From JBMHDN01 sp049889355 (GTDB lineage Bacteria > Pseudomonadota > Alphaproteobacteria > Puniceispirillales > Puniceispirillaceae): a stretch of DNA of 64,000 bases. How positions within the stretch are numbered: position 1 is the first letter of the stretch; each line of letters opens with the position of its first letter. Under the pieces are notes generated by a model, which had not been told where the DNA came from, did not search any database, and saw only the letters and a program-made list of their open reading frames with translations. Shown in pieces: positions 40,414-49,257 of this stretch. A program made the position numbers and the translations under genes. The stretch covers positions 62,001 through 126,000 of the forward strand of contig JBMHDN010000016.1 in the NCBI GenBank assembly GCA_049889355.1, in the 5' to 3' direction.

Positions 40414-42339
40414 ATGCAGTTTCATCTGAATGGGTTTAAGCCTGGCAATTATCAAGTCCCTGACGCTGCGCGAAAGCCCTATCCAAATCCGCCTTTTGAA
40501 GCACTGCCAGACAAGGTAGATGTGCTCATCATCGGCACAGGGCCTGCGGGCCTCACATTAGCGCGTCAAATGTCTGAATTTGAAGATATCAAAACATGCA
40601 TCACCGATATGGCACCCGGCCCCCTGCTCTTTGGCCGGGCAGATGGGATTTCGTGCCGTACCATTGAAATTATGGAAGCCTTTAACTGCAGCGAGATGGT
40701 GGCCAAAGAAACCTATCAATTGCGGCAAAATACCTTTTGGGAGCCTGATCCGGCCAACCCGCAAAATGTCAGGCGTAAGGAAAAAATCGCAGATGCACGT
40801 CTGGGATTATCAGAATTCACCCATGGCATTGTCAATCAAGCACGCTTGCATGAATTGCTGATTGACGGCATGGCCAATACGCTTAGCAATCTGCGCCCAC
40901 ATTACAGCCGCGAGCTGGTTGAGTTAACAGTTGATGAGACCCTGACACAAGATCTGAATAGCCACCCGATTACCGCCACATTCAAACGCACAGATGAGGC
41001 AGGTGCTGGTCAGACAGAAATAGTCAAAGCACGTTTTGCGATTGGCTGTGATGGCGCACGTAGCCGTGTGCGCAAAAGCCTTGATATTGAATTGGTCGGT
41101 GATAGTGCCAATAAAGCATGGGGCGTGATGGATATATTGCTGAACACCGATTTCCCTGACATCCGTGTGAAAAGCTTTATCCAGTCGCAAGATCATGGCG
41201 CGGTGATGACCATTCCGCGCGAAGGTGGCTATCTTATCCGCTTTTATATTGAGCTAGATACGATTGATCCGGATATGCGCGCGAGCGATCTGAATGTGAC
41301 AGAAAAAGACCTGATCGCCAAAGCACAGAAGATTTTCCATCCCTTTACCCTTGATGTGAAAGAAGTCGCCTGGTGGTCTATTTATTCGGTTGGCCAACGT
41401 CTGGCTGAACGTTTTGATGACAGACCGGCCGGCAGTTCTGCTGATATCATCCCACGCGCCTTTGTAGCGGGTGATGCCTGTCATACACACAGCCCGAAAG
41501 GCGGATGGGGCCTGAACACCTCTCTGCCAGATACGTTTAATTTAGGCTGGAAGCTGGCAGCTGTCTTGCAAGGTAAATGCGATCCAAAATTGTTAGATAC
41601 TTACAGCACAGAGCGGCGCAAAGTGGCCCAGCAATTGATCAATGCAGACAGAGAATTGTCAAAATTGGTCGCCACCAGACCGGCAGCAGATGATACATCA
41701 GAAAAAGCCAGAATCGATACAGCCGAAATTGAAGCCTTTATGAAACGTCAAAGCGGTTTTGTGAGCGGCACCTCTATTGAATATTTCCCATCTTATATTT
41801 GCACAGGACAGGAATATCAGCATCTGGCCCCTGGCTTTAAGATTGGCCAGCGTTTCCATTCTGCTATTGCCTCACGCGTGTCAGATGGACGCCCTCAGCA
41901 TTTAGGGCATTTGGTCAAGGCAGATGGCCGTTGGCGCATTTTCATTTTTGGCGGCGCACAAGACCCCAGAGAGCCATCTTCAGATGCTCATCAATTGGTA
42001 GAATTTCTGGCCCATGACCCGGCCTCGCCTGTGCAAAAATATACGCCCAAAGGCACCGATATAGATTCGCTGATTGATAGCTATGCGATATTCCAGCAAG
42101 GCGATTTATCAATGCCTGAATTGCCAAACTATCTATGGCCTGCCAAAGGCAAATATGGGCTCACCGATTATGAGAAGATATTCCATGCCCAAGATGGTCA
42201 TGACATTTATGGGCTGCGCGACATTAACCGTGAGAAAGGTTGTGTCGTGATCGTCAGGCCAGATCAGCATATCGCCGCTATCCTGCCGGTTAACGCGCAT
42301 AAAGAGCTGGCTGCCTTTTTCGATCATTTTATGATTTAA
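40414..42339 (+). CDS. Phenol-hydroxylase-type FAD monooxygenase
   Basis: Flavoprotein aromatic hydroxylase, 641 aa from ATG at 40414 (GAGAG, 7-nt spacer; an in-frame GTG 6 nt earlier is too close). Domains: FAD/NADPH (about 28-400) with VLIIGTGPAGLTLARQMSE, AIGCDGARSRVR and GDACHTHSPKGGWGLNTSLP, then a thioredoxin-like C-terminal domain (about 440-640). The overall pattern is that of 3-hydroxybenzoate 4-monooxygenase/phenol 2-monooxygenase. It converges with the hpa meta-cleavage operon, which lacks hpaBC, so it may supply the dihydroxylated ring. The substrate is not proven. Confidence 0.82.
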   Translation: MQFHLNGFKPGNYQVPDAARKPYPNPPFEALPDKVDVLIIGTGPAGLTLARQMSEFEDIKTCITDMAPGPLLFGRADGISCRTIEIMEAFNCSEMVAKETYQLRQNTFWEPDPANPQNVRRKEKIADARLGLSEFTHGIVNQARLHELLIDGMANTLSNLRPHYSRELVELTVDETLTQDLNSHPITATFKRTDEAGAGQTEIVKARFAIGCDGARSRVRKSLDIELVGDSANKAWGVMDILLNTDFPDIRVKSFIQSQDHGAVMTIPREGGYLIRFYIELDTIDPDMRASDLNVTEKDLIAKAQKIFHPFTLDVKEVAWWSIYSVGQRLAERFDDRPAGSSADIIPRAFVAGDACHTHSPKGGWGLNTSLPDTFNLGWKLAAVLQGKCDPKLLDTYSTERRKVAQQLINADRELSKLVATRPAADDTSEKARIDTAEIEAFMKRQSGFVSGTSIEYFPSYICTGQEYQHLAPGFKIGQRFHSAIASRVSDGRPQHLGHLVKADGRWRIFIFGGAQDPREPSSDAHQLVEFLAHDPASPVQKYTPKGTDIDSLIDSYAIFQQGDLSMPELPNYLWPAKGKYGLTDYEKIFHAQDGHDIYGLRDINREKGCVVIVRPDQHIAAILPVNAHKELAAFFDHFMI

Positions 42340-42353
42340 GGTGGCTTGCCGGC

Positions 42354-43154
42354 TTACTCAAAATCGATTTCAACAGAGCCAAAGCTGCCAAAATCAGCAC
42401 AGATATGTGTGCCTGACGGACATTCTACCGGGCGGATAAAGCTGCCAGATAGAATAATATGCCCAGGTTCAATGCGCTGACAATATTGTGCCATACGGCG
42501 TGCTAGCCAAACCACACTCTCAACCGGATCATTTAACACGCCAGCCCCAAGGCCTGTCTCTTCAACCTCGCCATTACGCGAAGTGATGGCCCCAACCCAG
42601 CGCAGGTCAAATGCCTCAACGCTATGTTGCTCAGGCCCCAAGACCACACCCGCATTGGCCGCATTATCACTGATTGTATCAAAGACTTTACGTGTCTGGC
42701 CGGTTTGTGCATCCAGACGCACAATACGTGTATCGAGAATTTCAATGGAGGGTGCCACATAATCTGTAGCCGCGATCACATCAGCGCGCGTTACATCACG
42801 CCCACCCAGAGATGATTTCATCACAAAGGCAATTTCAGCTTCGATGCGCGGCTGAATAAAGCGCCCCTTTGGCACGATACCACCACAATCAAACACCATA
42901 TCATCGAATAGAATACCACTATCGGGAATATCGATATTCAGCGCATATTGCATAGCCTTTGAGGTTAGGCCAATTTTCCAGCCCACCACATGGCGTCCCA
43001 TTTCAAGCTTGGCCTGATAGATGGCATTTTGCACCTGATAGGCATCATCCATTCCCATCTCAGGAAATTGCTTGGTCAGCAAACCGATCTGCTGGCCTGT
43101 TGCCTCTGCGTTCAAGAGTGCAGCGGCTGCCTTTTTATGATCCTGCGGCTTCAC
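42354..43154 (-). CDS. hpaH: 2-oxo-hept-3-ene-1,7-dioate hydratase
   Basis: Hydratase of the homoprotocatechuate meta-cleavage route that adds water to 2-oxohept-3-enedioate, 266 aa. Family signatures are VGWKIGLTSKAMQYALNI, the metal-ligand pair region RIEAEIAFVM and APSIEILDTRIV. The end ILSGSFIRPVECPSGTHICA is typical of HpaH/MhpD-like enzymes. It overlaps hpaG by 4 nt and is the last gene of the hpaFEDGH run. The aldolase HpaI needed next is not in the window. Confidence 0.87.
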   Translation of the reverse strand: MKPQDHKKAAAALLNAEATGQQIGLLTKQFPEMGMDDAYQVQNAIYQAKLEMGRHVVGWKIGLTSKAMQYALNIDIPDSGILFDDMVFDCGGIVPKGRFIQPRIEAEIAFVMKSSLGGRDVTRADVIAATDYVAPSIEILDTRIVRLDAQTGQTRKVFDTISDNAANAGVVLGPEQHSVEAFDLRWVGAITSRNGEVEETGLGAGVLNDPVESVVWLARRMAQYCQRIEPGHIILSGSFIRPVECPSGTHICADFGSFGSVEIDFE

Positions 43155-44005
43155 GGCCTTTCATCCTCAATCACATTGCGCAAAGTGCCAATCCCGTTCA
43201 CTTCAACTTCAACCACATCTCCTGGTTTGAGATATTGCGGCGGCTCGAGGCGTGCACCTGAACCGGTGGGAGTGCCCGTTACAATAATATCGCCAGGCTG
43301 TAGCGCCATGAAGGTTGAGATATATTCAATTTCACGCCGGATAGGGTGCATCATCCGAGATAACACATCATCTTGACGCACCTCGTCATTCACCCGTGTG
43401 ATGATCCGCGCCTCATCCAGCTGAGCTGCCCCTTTAAATGGCACCAGCCATGGGCCAATCGCCCCTGAATTATCCCAATTCTTGCCTTGCGTGACGTTGA
43501 ATTTGGCATGGCGCACCCAATCACGGATGGTCCCTTCATTACATATCGTCAACGCCGCGATATGGTCATAAGCGTCATCTTGCGAGATGCGGCGTCCAGC
43601 CTTACCAATCACAATAGCGACCTCGCCTTCATAATCGAGCTTATCGCTTTCTGGCGGGCGTATGAGCGGGCGATTATGTCCCGTAAAGCCAGAGGCAAAA
43701 CGCGGGAAGAGCGACATATATTTAGGCTGTTCTGAGCCGTCTTTATATTCAGCATTGCGATCTGGGAAATTCACACCCACACATAAAATGCGGCGTGCTT
43801 CTGGCAAGACCATCTCATAGTCAAATGTGCTATGGGTCACAGCCTTGCCGATACTGGCTTTTTCTAATGCCGCCAGACCGCCTGCCTGCACGGCGTCAAA
43901 CAAGCTTGACCATTGCGGGAACTCTTCATTTAAGGCAATGGCCCCAGCCTCGGTAATCGCACCGAAATAGGTTTTGCCCGCAGCAGAAAACGTCGCAAAT
44001 TTCAT
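43151..44005 (-). CDS. hpaG: HpaG-type fumarylacetoacetate-hydrolase family enzyme
   Basis: FAH-family enzyme, 284 aa, most likely the decarboxylase/isomerase step of the homoprotocatechuate pathway. Metal ligands sit in KLDYEGEVAIVIGKAGR and FNVTQGKNWDNSGAIGPW, and the closing GDIIVTGTPTGSGA is characteristic. It is a single-domain form, whereas E. coli HpaG is a duplicated two-domain protein. Position between hpaD and hpaH, with a 4-nt overlap with hpaH, supports the role. It could also hydrolyse another acylpyruvate, so the exact reaction is inferred from context. Confidence 0.8.
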   Translation of the reverse strand: MKFATFSAAGKTYFGAITEAGAIALNEEFPQWSSLFDAVQAGGLAALEKASIGKAVTHSTFDYEMVLPEARRILCVGVNFPDRNAEYKDGSEQPKYMSLFPRFASGFTGHNRPLIRPPESDKLDYEGEVAIVIGKAGRRISQDDAYDHIAALTICNEGTIRDWVRHAKFNVTQGKNWDNSGAIGPWLVPFKGAAQLDEARIITRVNDEVRQDDVLSRMMHPIRREIEYISTFMALQPGDIIVTGTPTGSGARLEPPQYLKPGDVVEVEVNGIGTLRNVIEDERP

Positions 44006-44029
44006 GATAATATATCCTTATCAGCTGAA

Positions 44030-45013
44030 TTACGGGGCGATGATAGGGCTGGCCGCAAGGCCGGGCTCTTCGACCTCAACACCAACAAATTTTGTGCCAT
44101 GTTCAAACCAGCTCTTTGGTGCGGCTGCCCCCCACAAGGTCTGGCGTTGCGGGTCTTTTAAATCCCATTTAATCGGCTCATGGTCTGAATCAACAGTCTG
44201 ATAGTCCGAGCAATAAATTTCAATCCGATGGCCGTCAGGATCGAGAATATACAAGAAAAAGGCATTTGAGATGCCATGGCGTCCCGGGCCACGCTCAATA
44301 TTATCCACATAACCAGTGGTGGCCATCAAATCGAGCAAATCAATGATATTCAGCGGCGTTGGTACCCAGAAAGCCACATGATGCAGGCGCGGGCCTTTGC
44401 CATTGGTAAAGGCCATATCATGCACACCGCCTTTGCGATGCATCCAGGCTGCCCATAATCTCTTGCTTTCTTCATCTTCGGTATATTCTGTCACCCGAAA
44501 ACCGAAATCATTATAAAATGCCACCGAGGCATCTACATCTGTTGAAAAACAGTTGAAATGATCAATCCGCAAGGGCTTCACACCGCGATAAAGTTCATAT
44601 TTTTGGTGGATCTTCTCAAGGCGGTCCATCTTGTAATAGAACTCAATGGGAATGCCCATATTATCAGAAGTGAGCAAGGTCCGGCCCTGATAAGGACGCT
44701 CAACCCAGGCGGTTGGCCTGCCCTTTGCTTGAAAATATTGTTCAGCCTTATCGAGATCTGCCTCATCAAAGGTCTTGAAACCCATCACCTCAACCGTACC
44801 AGGCTGGTCAGATTTCTGTAAAATCACACAATGATGCCCACGCTCTTCCATCGCACGTAGATACAGATGTGTGTCTGTCTCATCACTGACCTGGAAGCCC
44901 AGTATATCAGTATAGAATATTTTAGACCGGTTGAGGTCAGCCACATTTAAGCAGACATGGCTGAGGCGCACAGTGTTGAAATCAGGGTAAAGATTAGGTG
45001 AAGGAACGGGCAT
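44030..45013 (-). CDS. hpaD: 3,4-dihydroxyphenylacetate 2,3-dioxygenase (homoprotocatechuate extradiol)
   Basis: Type I extradiol ring-cleavage dioxygenase with two VOC domains, 327 aa. The 2-His-1-Glu site is apparent: His152 in LRIDHFNCFS, His211/212 in RLHHVAFWV and Glu265 in HRIEIYCSD, plus His198 in GGVHDMAF as the probable catalytic acid. These positions are within a few residues of those in characterised homoprotocatechuate dioxygenases. The stop of hpaE and the ATG share one base (45013). It works in the cytosol to open the ring to 5-carboxymethyl-2-hydroxymuconate semialdehyde. Confidence 0.9.
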   Translation of the reverse strand: MPVPSPNLYPDFNTVRLSHVCLNVADLNRSKIFYTDILGFQVSDETDTHLYLRAMEERGHHCVILQKSDQPGTVEVMGFKTFDEADLDKAEQYFQAKGRPTAWVERPYQGRTLLTSDNMGIPIEFYYKMDRLEKIHQKYELYRGVKPLRIDHFNCFSTDVDASVAFYNDFGFRVTEYTEDEESKRLWAAWMHRKGGVHDMAFTNGKGPRLHHVAFWVPTPLNIIDLLDLMATTGYVDNIERGPGRHGISNAFFLYILDPDGHRIEIYCSDYQTVDSDHEPIKWDLKDPQRQTLWGAAAPKSWFEHGTKFVGVEVEEPGLAASPIIAP

Positions 45014-46524
45014 TATAGGGCTCCCAATTTTGTGATTTTGTGCTGGCCGGTTGCAAAACCGATATGTTTTTGTTCCATGTAAAATTCAAAAGACCAATCG
45101 CCACCATCACGCCCAATGCCGCTGGCTTTGACGCCGCCAAATGGTGTTGGCAGATGACGTACATTTTCAGAATTCACCCAAATCATCCCCGCCTCCAGCT
45201 TGTCTGTAAAGCGCAAGGCACGCGTCAAATCATTGGTCCAAACATAACCGGTGAGGCCATAGGCGGTATCATTGGCTATCGCTAAGGCTTCTTCTTCTGT
45301 TGTAAAAGGAATAGAAGTCAGCACAGGTCCAAATATCTCTTCTTGTGCAATCCGCATGTGATTATGGGCGCCAGTGAACAAGGTCGGGCGGACAAAATAG
45401 CCTTCATCTCCGATTGCTTCTCCGCCTGCGGCAATCATCGCGCCATCTGATTTTGCAATCTCAAAATAGCTACAGACCTTATCAAAATGCTCTTGTGTGA
45501 CGAGCGGGCCAATTTCAGTCTTTGGATCAAGCGGATGACCCACTTTGATATTATTCACCCGTTCAATCAGCTTGGCTTCAAATTCTTTTTGAATCGTATC
45601 TTGGACAAGCAAGCGAGATGAGGAGGTACAGCGCTCGCCATTGATTGAGTAAATCATGAAAATGGCCGCATCAAGGGCACGGTCTAAATCTGCATCGTCA
45701 AAGACAATCACCGGATTTTTACCGCCCAATTCAAGGTGATTACGTTTGAGTGTATCCGCCCCTTGCTTGGTGATCAGGCTGCCTGTTCGGCTCTCGCCCA
45801 CAAAGGCGATCGCCTTGATTTTGGGGTGCTCACACAATGCTTTACCTGCGCCTTCACCAAAGCCGTTTACCGTGTTCAGCACGCCAGCTGGCAAGCCTGC
45901 CTCTTCAGCAATTTCAACAAGCAAACGTGCAGTGAGCGGCGATGCTTCTGCTGGTTTGTGTACCACAGTGCAGCCAGCAGCAAGCGCAGGGGCTATCTTC
46001 CAGGTGGACAGCATGAACGGTGTGTTCCACGGGGTGATCACCCCAACAGGGCCGATGGGCACGCGGGTGGTGATGTTCATCAAGGTAGGTGATTTTAAAT
46101 GCTGGCCATCTCGCGCTTGGACCACTTGATCAGCGAAATAGCGGAAATTCTCTGCCCCGCGCAGCGCTGCCTTGGACATAAATTTATAAGCCTGGCCTGT
46201 GTCCCAGCATTCACATAAAGCGATTTCTTCGGCGCGCGCCTCAATCGCATCAGCAATACGGATCAAGATTTTCTTGCGCTCTGTGGCTGGCATATCGCGC
46301 CATTGGGCAAAGGCATCATGTGCAGCCTGGGCTGCCTTATCAATATCAGCGGCAGTGCCATGAGCCACATCACAAATAACCGATTTATCAACAGGTGATG
46401 TGGTCACAAACACCCCATCACTACCCGCCATATCACGGCCTGCAATACGGTTCATAATGCCTGTATCTTTGAAACGGCTAAGATAACCGTCAAGTTTTGC
46501 GATATTTTCGTCTAAAACGCTCAT
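45013..46524 (-). CDS. hpaE: 5-carboxymethyl-2-hydroxymuconate semialdehyde dehydrogenase
   Basis: NAD-dependent aldehyde dehydrogenase of the homoprotocatechuate pathway, 503 aa. Catalytic residues: Asn in VITPWNTPFM, Glu in LELGGKNPVIVFDD and Cys in NGERCTSSSRLLV. The end, MIWVNSENVRHLPTPFGGVK then FEFYMEQKHIGFATG, matches HpaE and not general aldehyde dehydrogenases. It oxidises the ring-cleavage semialdehyde made by HpaD. Overlaps hpaF by 4 nt and shares one base with hpaD. Confidence 0.9.
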   Translation of the reverse strand: MSVLDENIAKLDGYLSRFKDTGIMNRIAGRDMAGSDGVFVTTSPVDKSVICDVAHGTAADIDKAAQAAHDAFAQWRDMPATERKKILIRIADAIEARAEEIALCECWDTGQAYKFMSKAALRGAENFRYFADQVVQARDGQHLKSPTLMNITTRVPIGPVGVITPWNTPFMLSTWKIAPALAAGCTVVHKPAEASPLTARLLVEIAEEAGLPAGVLNTVNGFGEGAGKALCEHPKIKAIAFVGESRTGSLITKQGADTLKRNHLELGGKNPVIVFDDADLDRALDAAIFMIYSINGERCTSSSRLLVQDTIQKEFEAKLIERVNNIKVGHPLDPKTEIGPLVTQEHFDKVCSYFEIAKSDGAMIAAGGEAIGDEGYFVRPTLFTGAHNHMRIAQEEIFGPVLTSIPFTTEEEALAIANDTAYGLTGYVWTNDLTRALRFTDKLEAGMIWVNSENVRHLPTPFGGVKASGIGRDGGDWSFEFYMEQKHIGFATGQHKITKLGAL

Positions 46525-46910
46525 GCGTTATTCTCCATATGATCACGGATATTGCCAAATTTCGGAGACAGATCAGCATCAATATCACGCATCTCAGCGG
46601 AAATGGCGATAGAATGCGTTTCCATAGCAGATGCTGTGGCATCTTTGAGAGTCGCAAAGATCTGAGCTATCGCTTCTTTTTTCACCTGCGCGTCTCGTCC
46701 GGCACGAAGACGCACAGATAAATCAATAAAGCCATGTTTTGGATTGCCATCTGCCATGGCATAATGATCAACACGCGTGGCGCGTACACGCACACCCGCC
46801 GTCGGGAAGGTCTCGATAGCGGCAGCACAGGCACGAATGGCCTCACATAATGCGGCGATATCGATCACAGATTCAAGATTCGCTGAATAATCAATATGAA
46901 AATGCGCCAT
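46521..46910 (-). CDS. hpaF: 5-carboxymethyl-2-hydroxymuconate isomerase-like (catalytic Pro replaced by Ala)
   Basis: Tautomerase-superfamily protein of 129 aa, first gene of the hpa operon. The family pattern is clear (HFHIDYSANLE, FPTAGVRVRATRVDHYAMAD and the long helix after LRAGRDAQVKKEAI). Known HpaF enzymes use the N-terminal proline (MPHF) as catalytic base, but here the second codon is GCG (Ala; MAHF). An Ala1 enzyme would be expected to be impaired or to use another mechanism. AGGA with a 6-nt spacer lies before the ATG and no other in-frame start with Pro is near. Confidence 0.82.
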   Translation of the reverse strand: MAHFHIDYSANLESVIDIAALCEAIRACAAAIETFPTAGVRVRATRVDHYAMADGNPKHGFIDLSVRLRAGRDAQVKKEAIAQIFATLKDATASAMETHSIAISAEMRDIDADLSPKFGNIRDHMENNA

Positions 46911-47258
46911 CTTTATTCCTTAACATGTTAATTATTATGAAGTTAGATAAAGTTTAGATTTTGTCAAGGCTAAGCAATACGCTGCCACTTTTTATCAAAG
47001 CGGTTACAGCCTATGATCGCAACCTCTGTATCTTTAGAACTGATTTCAATGTGAGTGCCGGATGCAAATAAGAGAGAAGAGACGCCATCACCCTAACTAT
47101 TCAGCACGATATTATCAGCCTGAGATTAACCGCTAGCCAGGCAAAGAGCCGGCGTTTATGGTGGCAAGAGCAAATATTTTTCGGTGACGCCGCGCTAGTG
47201 GCGGCAGCGAAGAGCTGTTTTTTGCACAAAGACAAAACAGACAGAGGCAATAGCAAAT
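46911..47258. other. 348-bp divergent intergenic region hpaF/psuK
   Basis: No coding sequence seen. Toward hpaF lie a TTGACA -35-like box (46967-46962) and the perfect palindrome described separately. The remainder toward psuK (about 46990-47258) shows no clear promoter, hairpin or repeat by eye. Confidence 0.6.
46920..46967 (-). promoter_or_regulatory. Probable hpa promoter and 12-bp palindromic operator
   Basis: TTGACA at 46967-46962 is a perfect -35 match; TAACTT 16 bp downstream is only a weak -10. The perfect palindrome TTAACATGTTAA (46931-46920) follows and ends against the AGGA of the hpaF ribosome site. A repressor bound here would block both initiation and translation. No regulator gene is adjacent. 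Confidence 0.5.
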
Positions 47259-48173
47259 ATGGCATCAGCATCCAGGCCCTATATTGCGGTCATTGGCGGG
47301 GCCAATGTGGATATTATGGCCCGTCACGATGGTGTTGTTTTAAATGACACTGATTCCAATCCGGGCCAGATGATGCTCAGTGCAGGCGGTGTTGCCCGCA
47401 ATGTCGCAGAAAACCTTGCTAGGCTTGGCTCAGATGTACAGCTTATCACCAGCCTTGGTGATGATGATTTTGCCACCAAAATAAAAGCCAGTCTTGATTT
47501 GCCGCATCTGGACTTCAAGGCCAGTCAGATCACGCCAAACACCGCATCAGATAGTTATTTGAGCCTGCATGACGCAGAAGGCGAGCTGTTACATGCTGTG
47601 CACCACACGCAGCTGGTCAGCTCCCTCACCCCCTCCTATCTGGGCCAGCATGGCAAGCTGATAGCGGGGGCTTCTATGCTGGTGGCAGATTGTAATCTGC
47701 CTGCTGAAACACTCGCCTGGCTGGCTACGTACACGCCGCGCCCAGCTCTGTTTATCGATGGTGTATCAGCACATAAGATCACGCGCCTTGCCCCTATTCT
47801 AAGCCAGATTGACGGGCTGAAATGCAATCAGTTAGAAGCAGCAACCTTGCTGGGCCTCGCCCAAACCACACCGCCAGACCAGCTGGCCCGGCGCATCTCT
47901 GATAAAGGTGTCAGAAGCGTTATCTTGTCATTGGGGGCGAAGGGTGTTTTATTGGCGCATGCGGGCATATGCACCTGCTATCCACAACCAACAATACCGG
48001 AAAAAATACTATCAGTCAGTGGTGCTGGTGATGCATTGCTGGCGGCTTATATTTATGCCATCCATCACAAATTGCCACAGGATGCGGCGATAAAAATGGG
48101 GCTGAAAGCCGCTGTTAAAACGCTGGAAGCACCAGAGGCTGTCCATCGCGACATCGCCCAGATAGCTGAATGA
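47259..48173 (+). CDS. psuK: PfkB-family pseudouridine kinase
   Basis: Phosphorylates pseudouridine to pseudouridine 5'-phosphate, 304 aa. PfkB features: the N-terminal GGANVDIMARHD and GGVARNVAENLARLG, and the ATP/anion-hole motif VSGAGDALLAAYIYA with catalytic Asp. The assignment to pseudouridine rests on the gene immediately downstream (21 nt) being psuG. Cytosolic. The ATG has only a weak ribosome site (GGCA). Confidence 0.87.
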   Translation: MASASRPYIAVIGGANVDIMARHDGVVLNDTDSNPGQMMLSAGGVARNVAENLARLGSDVQLITSLGDDDFATKIKASLDLPHLDFKASQITPNTASDSYLSLHDAEGELLHAVHHTQLVSSLTPSYLGQHGKLIAGASMLVADCNLPAETLAWLATYTPRPALFIDGVSAHKITRLAPILSQIDGLKCNQLEAATLLGLAQTTPPDQLARRISDKGVRSVILSLGAKGVLLAHAGICTCYPQPTIPEKILSVSGAGDALLAAYIYAIHHKLPQDAAIKMGLKAAVKTLEAPEAVHRDIAQIAE

Positions 48174-48194
48174 AACAACGGAGCCTGATATCAG

Positions 48195-49124
48195 ATGAAG
48201 CGCAAACTTGCCGTCCAATTTTCTGAAGAAGTCGCACAAGCCCTTGCTGAAAATCGGCCTGTGGTAGCACTGGAATCAACCATTATTTCGCATGGCTTGC
48301 CCTACCCCGATAATATTGCAACAGCCAAAATGTTAGAAGATAGCGTGCGCAAAAAAGGCGCTATACCCGCGACAATCGCGGTAATTGGCGGTATGCCAAA
48401 GGCAGGGCTGACAGAAGATGAGCTGGGTATCATTGCCGCGCCTGACAGCGATATCATGAAATTATCACGCCGTGATTTGCCCTTTGCGCTATCCAAAAAA
48501 ACCCATGGTGCAACCACGGTGGCCACCACCATGATCATTGCCGAGGCCGCAAATATTAGTGTTTTTGCGACAGGTGGCATTGGCGGGGTGCATCGCGGTG
48601 CTGACACCAATTTTGATATCTCAGCTGACCTACCAGAATTAGGCCGAACAAATGTCGCGGTTGTCTGTGCTGGCCCGAAAGCGATATTGGATATTCCGGC
48701 AACACTTGAATATCTGGAAACGCTCGGCGTGCCTGTCATCGGCTATCAATGTGATAATATGCCTGCCTTTTGGTCGCGGAGCTCTGGTACAGCCTTGGAA
48801 TGCCGGCTGGATACACCTGCAGAAATTGCCGATTTATGCCGTCATAAATGGCAAGCTGGCCTGTCTGGCGGGGTGCTGATTGCCAACCCTGTCCCTGCAG
48901 CAGATGAAATCAGCCAGATAGCGATTGAGACAGCGATTGAAACAGCCTTAAAAAAAGCAGCCTCTAAACAGATATCAGGTAAAAATCTGACCCCATTCCT
49001 GCTTGAACATATCCGGCATATTACAGATGGGGCCAGCCTTGAGAGTAATAAATCACTGGTTGCCAATAACGCTACCCTAGCCGCAGATATCGCCATCGCA
49101 CTGGCCAAGCAGCCGCTGATTTGA
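48195..49124 (+). CDS. psuG: Pseudouridine-5'-phosphate glycosidase
   Basis: Cleaves the C-glycosidic bond of pseudouridine 5'-phosphate to uracil and ribose 5-phosphate, 309 aa. The family is unmistakable: VALESTIISHGLPYPDNIA, SRRDLPFALSKKTHGATTV (with the Schiff-base Lys region), FATGGIGGVHRG, and GGVLIANPVPA. A 12-bp tandem repeat (48921-48944) encodes IAIETAIET. It follows psuK in one operon and supports RNA-turnover scavenging. Confidence 0.95.
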   Translation: MKRKLAVQFSEEVAQALAENRPVVALESTIISHGLPYPDNIATAKMLEDSVRKKGAIPATIAVIGGMPKAGLTEDELGIIAAPDSDIMKLSRRDLPFALSKKTHGATTVATTMIIAEAANISVFATGGIGGVHRGADTNFDISADLPELGRTNVAVVCAGPKAILDIPATLEYLETLGVPVIGYQCDNMPAFWSRSSGTALECRLDTPAEIADLCRHKWQAGLSGGVLIANPVPAADEISQIAIETAIETALKKAASKQISGKNLTPFLLEHIRHITDGASLESNKSLVANNATLAADIAIALAKQPLI

Positions 49125-49191
49125 TGAAATCAGCCAGACAGGCCCAAAATCATTGATAATCTAAAAACATTATGTGCCGTACATCTTAAAA

Positions 49192-49224
49192 AAAGGGCGC
49201 CGGTTAATATGCCGCGCGCCCTTT
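49192..49224 (-). terminator. Rho-independent terminator for the tau transporter operon
   Basis: Stem AAAGGGCGC / GCGCCCTTT extended inward by CGG/CCG with one bulged C and loop TTAATATG, followed on the minus strand by a run of seven T. It is 34 nt past the permease stop; psuG reads toward it from the other side. Confidence 0.8.
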
Positions 49225-49257
49225 AATCTGCCTTTGTCAGCATTTAGGCTGATCCGA

